Made by a program: the position numbers and the translations under genes. Below, piece by piece: positions 7,137 to 8,100 of a stretch of 8,100 nucleotides of DNA (the first letter of the stretch is position 1; every line of letters begins with the position of its first letter). The stretch is from VRUE01 sp035605695 (lineage in GTDB: Bacteria > Actinomycetota > Thermoleophilia > Solirubrobacterales > 70-9): the NCBI GenBank assembly GCA_035605695.1, contig DATNGZ010000007.1, positions 1 to 8,100 of the forward strand, written 5' to 3'. The notes beneath the pieces were generated by a model. It was given only the letters and a program-made list of their open reading frames with translations, was not told where the DNA came from and ran no database searches.

Positions 7137-7169
7137 GGCACCCGGTGGCTAGTCGCGCCACCGGGTGCC
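7137..7169 (-). terminator. GC-rich hairpin after the collagen-like gene (possible U-less terminator)
   Basis: Arms 7137-7149 and 7157-7169 are perfect reverse complements (13 bp) around a 7-nt loop. The hairpin begins 21 nt after the collagen-like gene's TAG on the minus strand. No T-tract follows, so it would be an actinobacterial-type hairpin terminator or a processing/stability element rather than a standard intrinsic terminator. It occupies part of the 125-bp spacer 7066-7190, which otherwise holds only the next gene's Shine-Dalgarno. Confidence 0.55.
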
Positions 7170-7190
7170 TCGAGCCGGAGCGAGGGGGGC

Positions 7191-8054
7191 CTACCCGGTC
7201 ACCGCCCAGGAGCCGAAGCCATACGTGGGTTCGTTGATTTCGAAGCCGAGGACCGTGCCGGATCGAGCGGCGGCGTTGAGGTCTGGGCCGAATTGCCTGA
7301 AAGTCGGTTGAAGAGCGAGCGTTCCCTTGAAGGCAACGCCTTCATAGACACACATGTAGCCGCTCTCGGCCTTCGGTTCTGCAGCGGTTCCATTGGTCGG
7401 AGCCGCGCTGCAGTGCGCCGTCGCAGTGTCGCTGGCTGGAACGTAGACGACGTGGCTGGCTTCTGTGATCGGTGCGCCGAGGGGAACGTTGAAGGAGATG
7501 GGTACGGCCAGGATGTTGACCGGTGGCCCGCCTAGGCCTTCGAAGAGTGGAGTTCCAGCGGGCGTGGCAGAAACGCTCCAAGTACCGGTCTCGGTGGAGC
7601 CGACGGGCAGGGTGCCTCCGGCGGTCCACGGCGAGCCGTCGACGCCATCTGCCCCGTTACAGGCATAGTCCGCGGTGGCGCTGGCCGATTTGAATTCGAC
7701 TCCGCCGGCTTCTTCGCATTGGGCTCCGGCCGGTTCGTCGGTGCCTTCGAAGGAGGCGCTGGTCACGCTTTTGCCGGCAGCGCCCGGAGCTCCCGGCGTG
7801 CCGTTGGCGCCCGGCGCGCCCGCGTCGCCCTTGGCTCCGGCCGGTCCAGCGGGACCTGCTGGGCCAGCTGGACCTGCGGGTCCGGTCGCGCCCTTGGGGC
7901 CCCTCGGACCCTTCTTGGCCTTGGCGCTCGCGGTGGCCTTGCCACCGCCCGAAGAATTAGAGGCGGCGTAGGCGCCGCCGAACATCGCGAAGACCAGGGC
8001 GATGACCGAGATGACTCCCGGGATGCCGAAGCGGTTGCGTAGCGTCGAGAACAT
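7191..8054 (-). CDS. Exported collagen-like protein with Thermoleophilia-type C-terminal domain
   Basis: This 287-residue protein has four parts. Residues 1-30 are a signal peptide or N-terminal anchor (basic RNRFG, a hydrophobic stretch at 11-27, AYA cleavage site at 28-30). Residues 31-48 are a Ser/Gly/Lys linker. Residues 49-96 are sixteen uninterrupted Gly-X-Y triplets, including five GPA in a row, predicting a collagen-like triple helix and so a trimer. Residues 97-287 are a globular domain with Cys at 113, 132, 215 and 235, the signature GSPWTAGGTLP (140-150) followed by GSTETGTWS, and the ending GFGSWAVTG. That domain is one I recognise from many Thermoleophilia collagen-like proteins; its function is unknown. 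Secretion and possible surface fibre formation are inferred. The start is supported by AAGGAGAG 9 nt upstream. The propeller gene follows after 125 bp and a hairpin, so co-transcription is uncertain. Confidence 0.92.
   Translation of the reverse strand: MFSTLRNRFGIPGVISVIALVFAMFGGAYAASNSSGGGKATASAKAKKGPRGPKGATGPAGPAGPAGPAGPAGAKGDAGAPGANGTPGAPGAAGKSVTSASFEGTDEPAGAQCEEAGGVEFKSASATADYACNGADGVDGSPWTAGGTLPVGSTETGTWSVSATPAGTPLFEGLGGPPVNILAVPISFNVPLGAPITEASHVVYVPASDTATAHCSAAPTNGTAAEPKAESGYMCVYEGVAFKGTLALQPTFRQFGPDLNAAARSGTVLGFEINEPTYGFGSWAVTG
7767..7910 (-). repeat. Collagen-like Gly-X-Y repeat, 16 triplets
   Basis: Codons 49-96 encode unbroken Gly-X-Y, from GPRGPKGAT through five GPA units to GAAGKS. 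Charged triplets (GPR, GPK, GAK, GD) flank the GPA core. The five GPA units at 7839-7883 are each spelled with a different codon combination, so the DNA repeat is imperfect although the peptide repeat is exact. Confidence 0.9.
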
Positions 8055-8063
8055 CTTGGATCT

Positions 8064-8071
8064 CTCTCCTT
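8064..8071 (-). promoter_or_regulatory. Shine-Dalgarno of the collagen-like gene
   Basis: The minus strand reads AAGGAGAG, a near-consensus site 9 nt before the ATG at 8054. Only about 30 bases remain to the window edge, so the promoter is not visible. I see nothing else in 8072-8100. Confidence 0.8.
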
Positions 8072-8100
8072 GTCCCGTGAGCCCCTCTGCCCGCCGCTTC

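Noticed and set aside
6178..7152. 324-codon open frame on the plus strand
   Set aside because: Antisense to the NHL array and signal peptide of the propeller gene; composition is typical of a shadow frame and I see no domain.
7066..7161. In-frame upstream ATG at 7161 giving a 32-residue N-terminal extension of the propeller protein
   Set aside because: The extension is Arg/His/Pro-rich and would put the signal peptide well inside the protein. The ATG lies in the hairpin after the previous gene and lacks a good Shine-Dalgarno, whereas ATG 7065 has one and starts a normal signal peptide.
7767..7910. Short-period DNA repeat that could be mistaken for a CRISPR or tandem-repeat array
   Set aside because: The 9-base periodicity is in frame and explained by Gly-X-Y codons; there are no spacers of uniform length and no exact repeat units.

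Overview
The window is GC-rich and all three genes lie on the minus strand, reading from right to left. Gene content points to the actinobacterial class Thermoleophilia (Solirubrobacterales and relatives). The grounds are three kinds of secreted protein that I know mainly from that group: a short collagen-like protein with a 'GSPWTAGGTLP' C-terminal domain, a large NHL/FN3/WD40-like beta-propeller protein ending in a Cys-rich basic tail, and a repeat protein carrying the 'LPxG(L/M) ... CPxxSxxG' block. This is family recognition from memory, not a database result.

Layout in the direction of transcription: (1) 8054-7191, a 287-residue collagen-like exported protein with a good Shine-Dalgarno; (2) 7190-7066, a 125-bp spacer with a perfect 13-bp GC-rich hairpin just after the first stop, and the Shine-Dalgarno of the next gene; (3) 7065-2536, a 1509-residue exported multidomain protein (signal peptide, about 12 NHL-type blades, two FN3-like domains, a WD40-like propeller, a Cys/basic tail); (4) 2539-1, at least 846 residues of a second exported protein, overlapping the previous stop by 4 nt (ATGA) and running off the left edge. 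The last gene has an N-terminal DUF11-like domain and three diverged copies of a repeat about 218 residues long. It is open to the left edge, so a search for closed ORFs misses it although it fills almost a third of the window.

All three products appear to be exported and built from adhesion or structural modules. Genes 3 and 4 are almost certainly translationally coupled. The collagen-like gene may be a separate transcription unit, because of the hairpin between them. The simplest inference is a cell-surface or extracellular-matrix locus of unknown function. No enzyme, regulator, transporter, RNA gene, mobile element or CRISPR array is visible. The long open frames on the plus strand look like antisense shadows of these GC-rich genes. 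Items worth a second look are the triplicated repeat protein and its coupling to the propeller protein, a 15-bp perfect hairpin inside the propeller gene, twin CxxC motifs in the propeller, and codon diversification in the collagen repeat.
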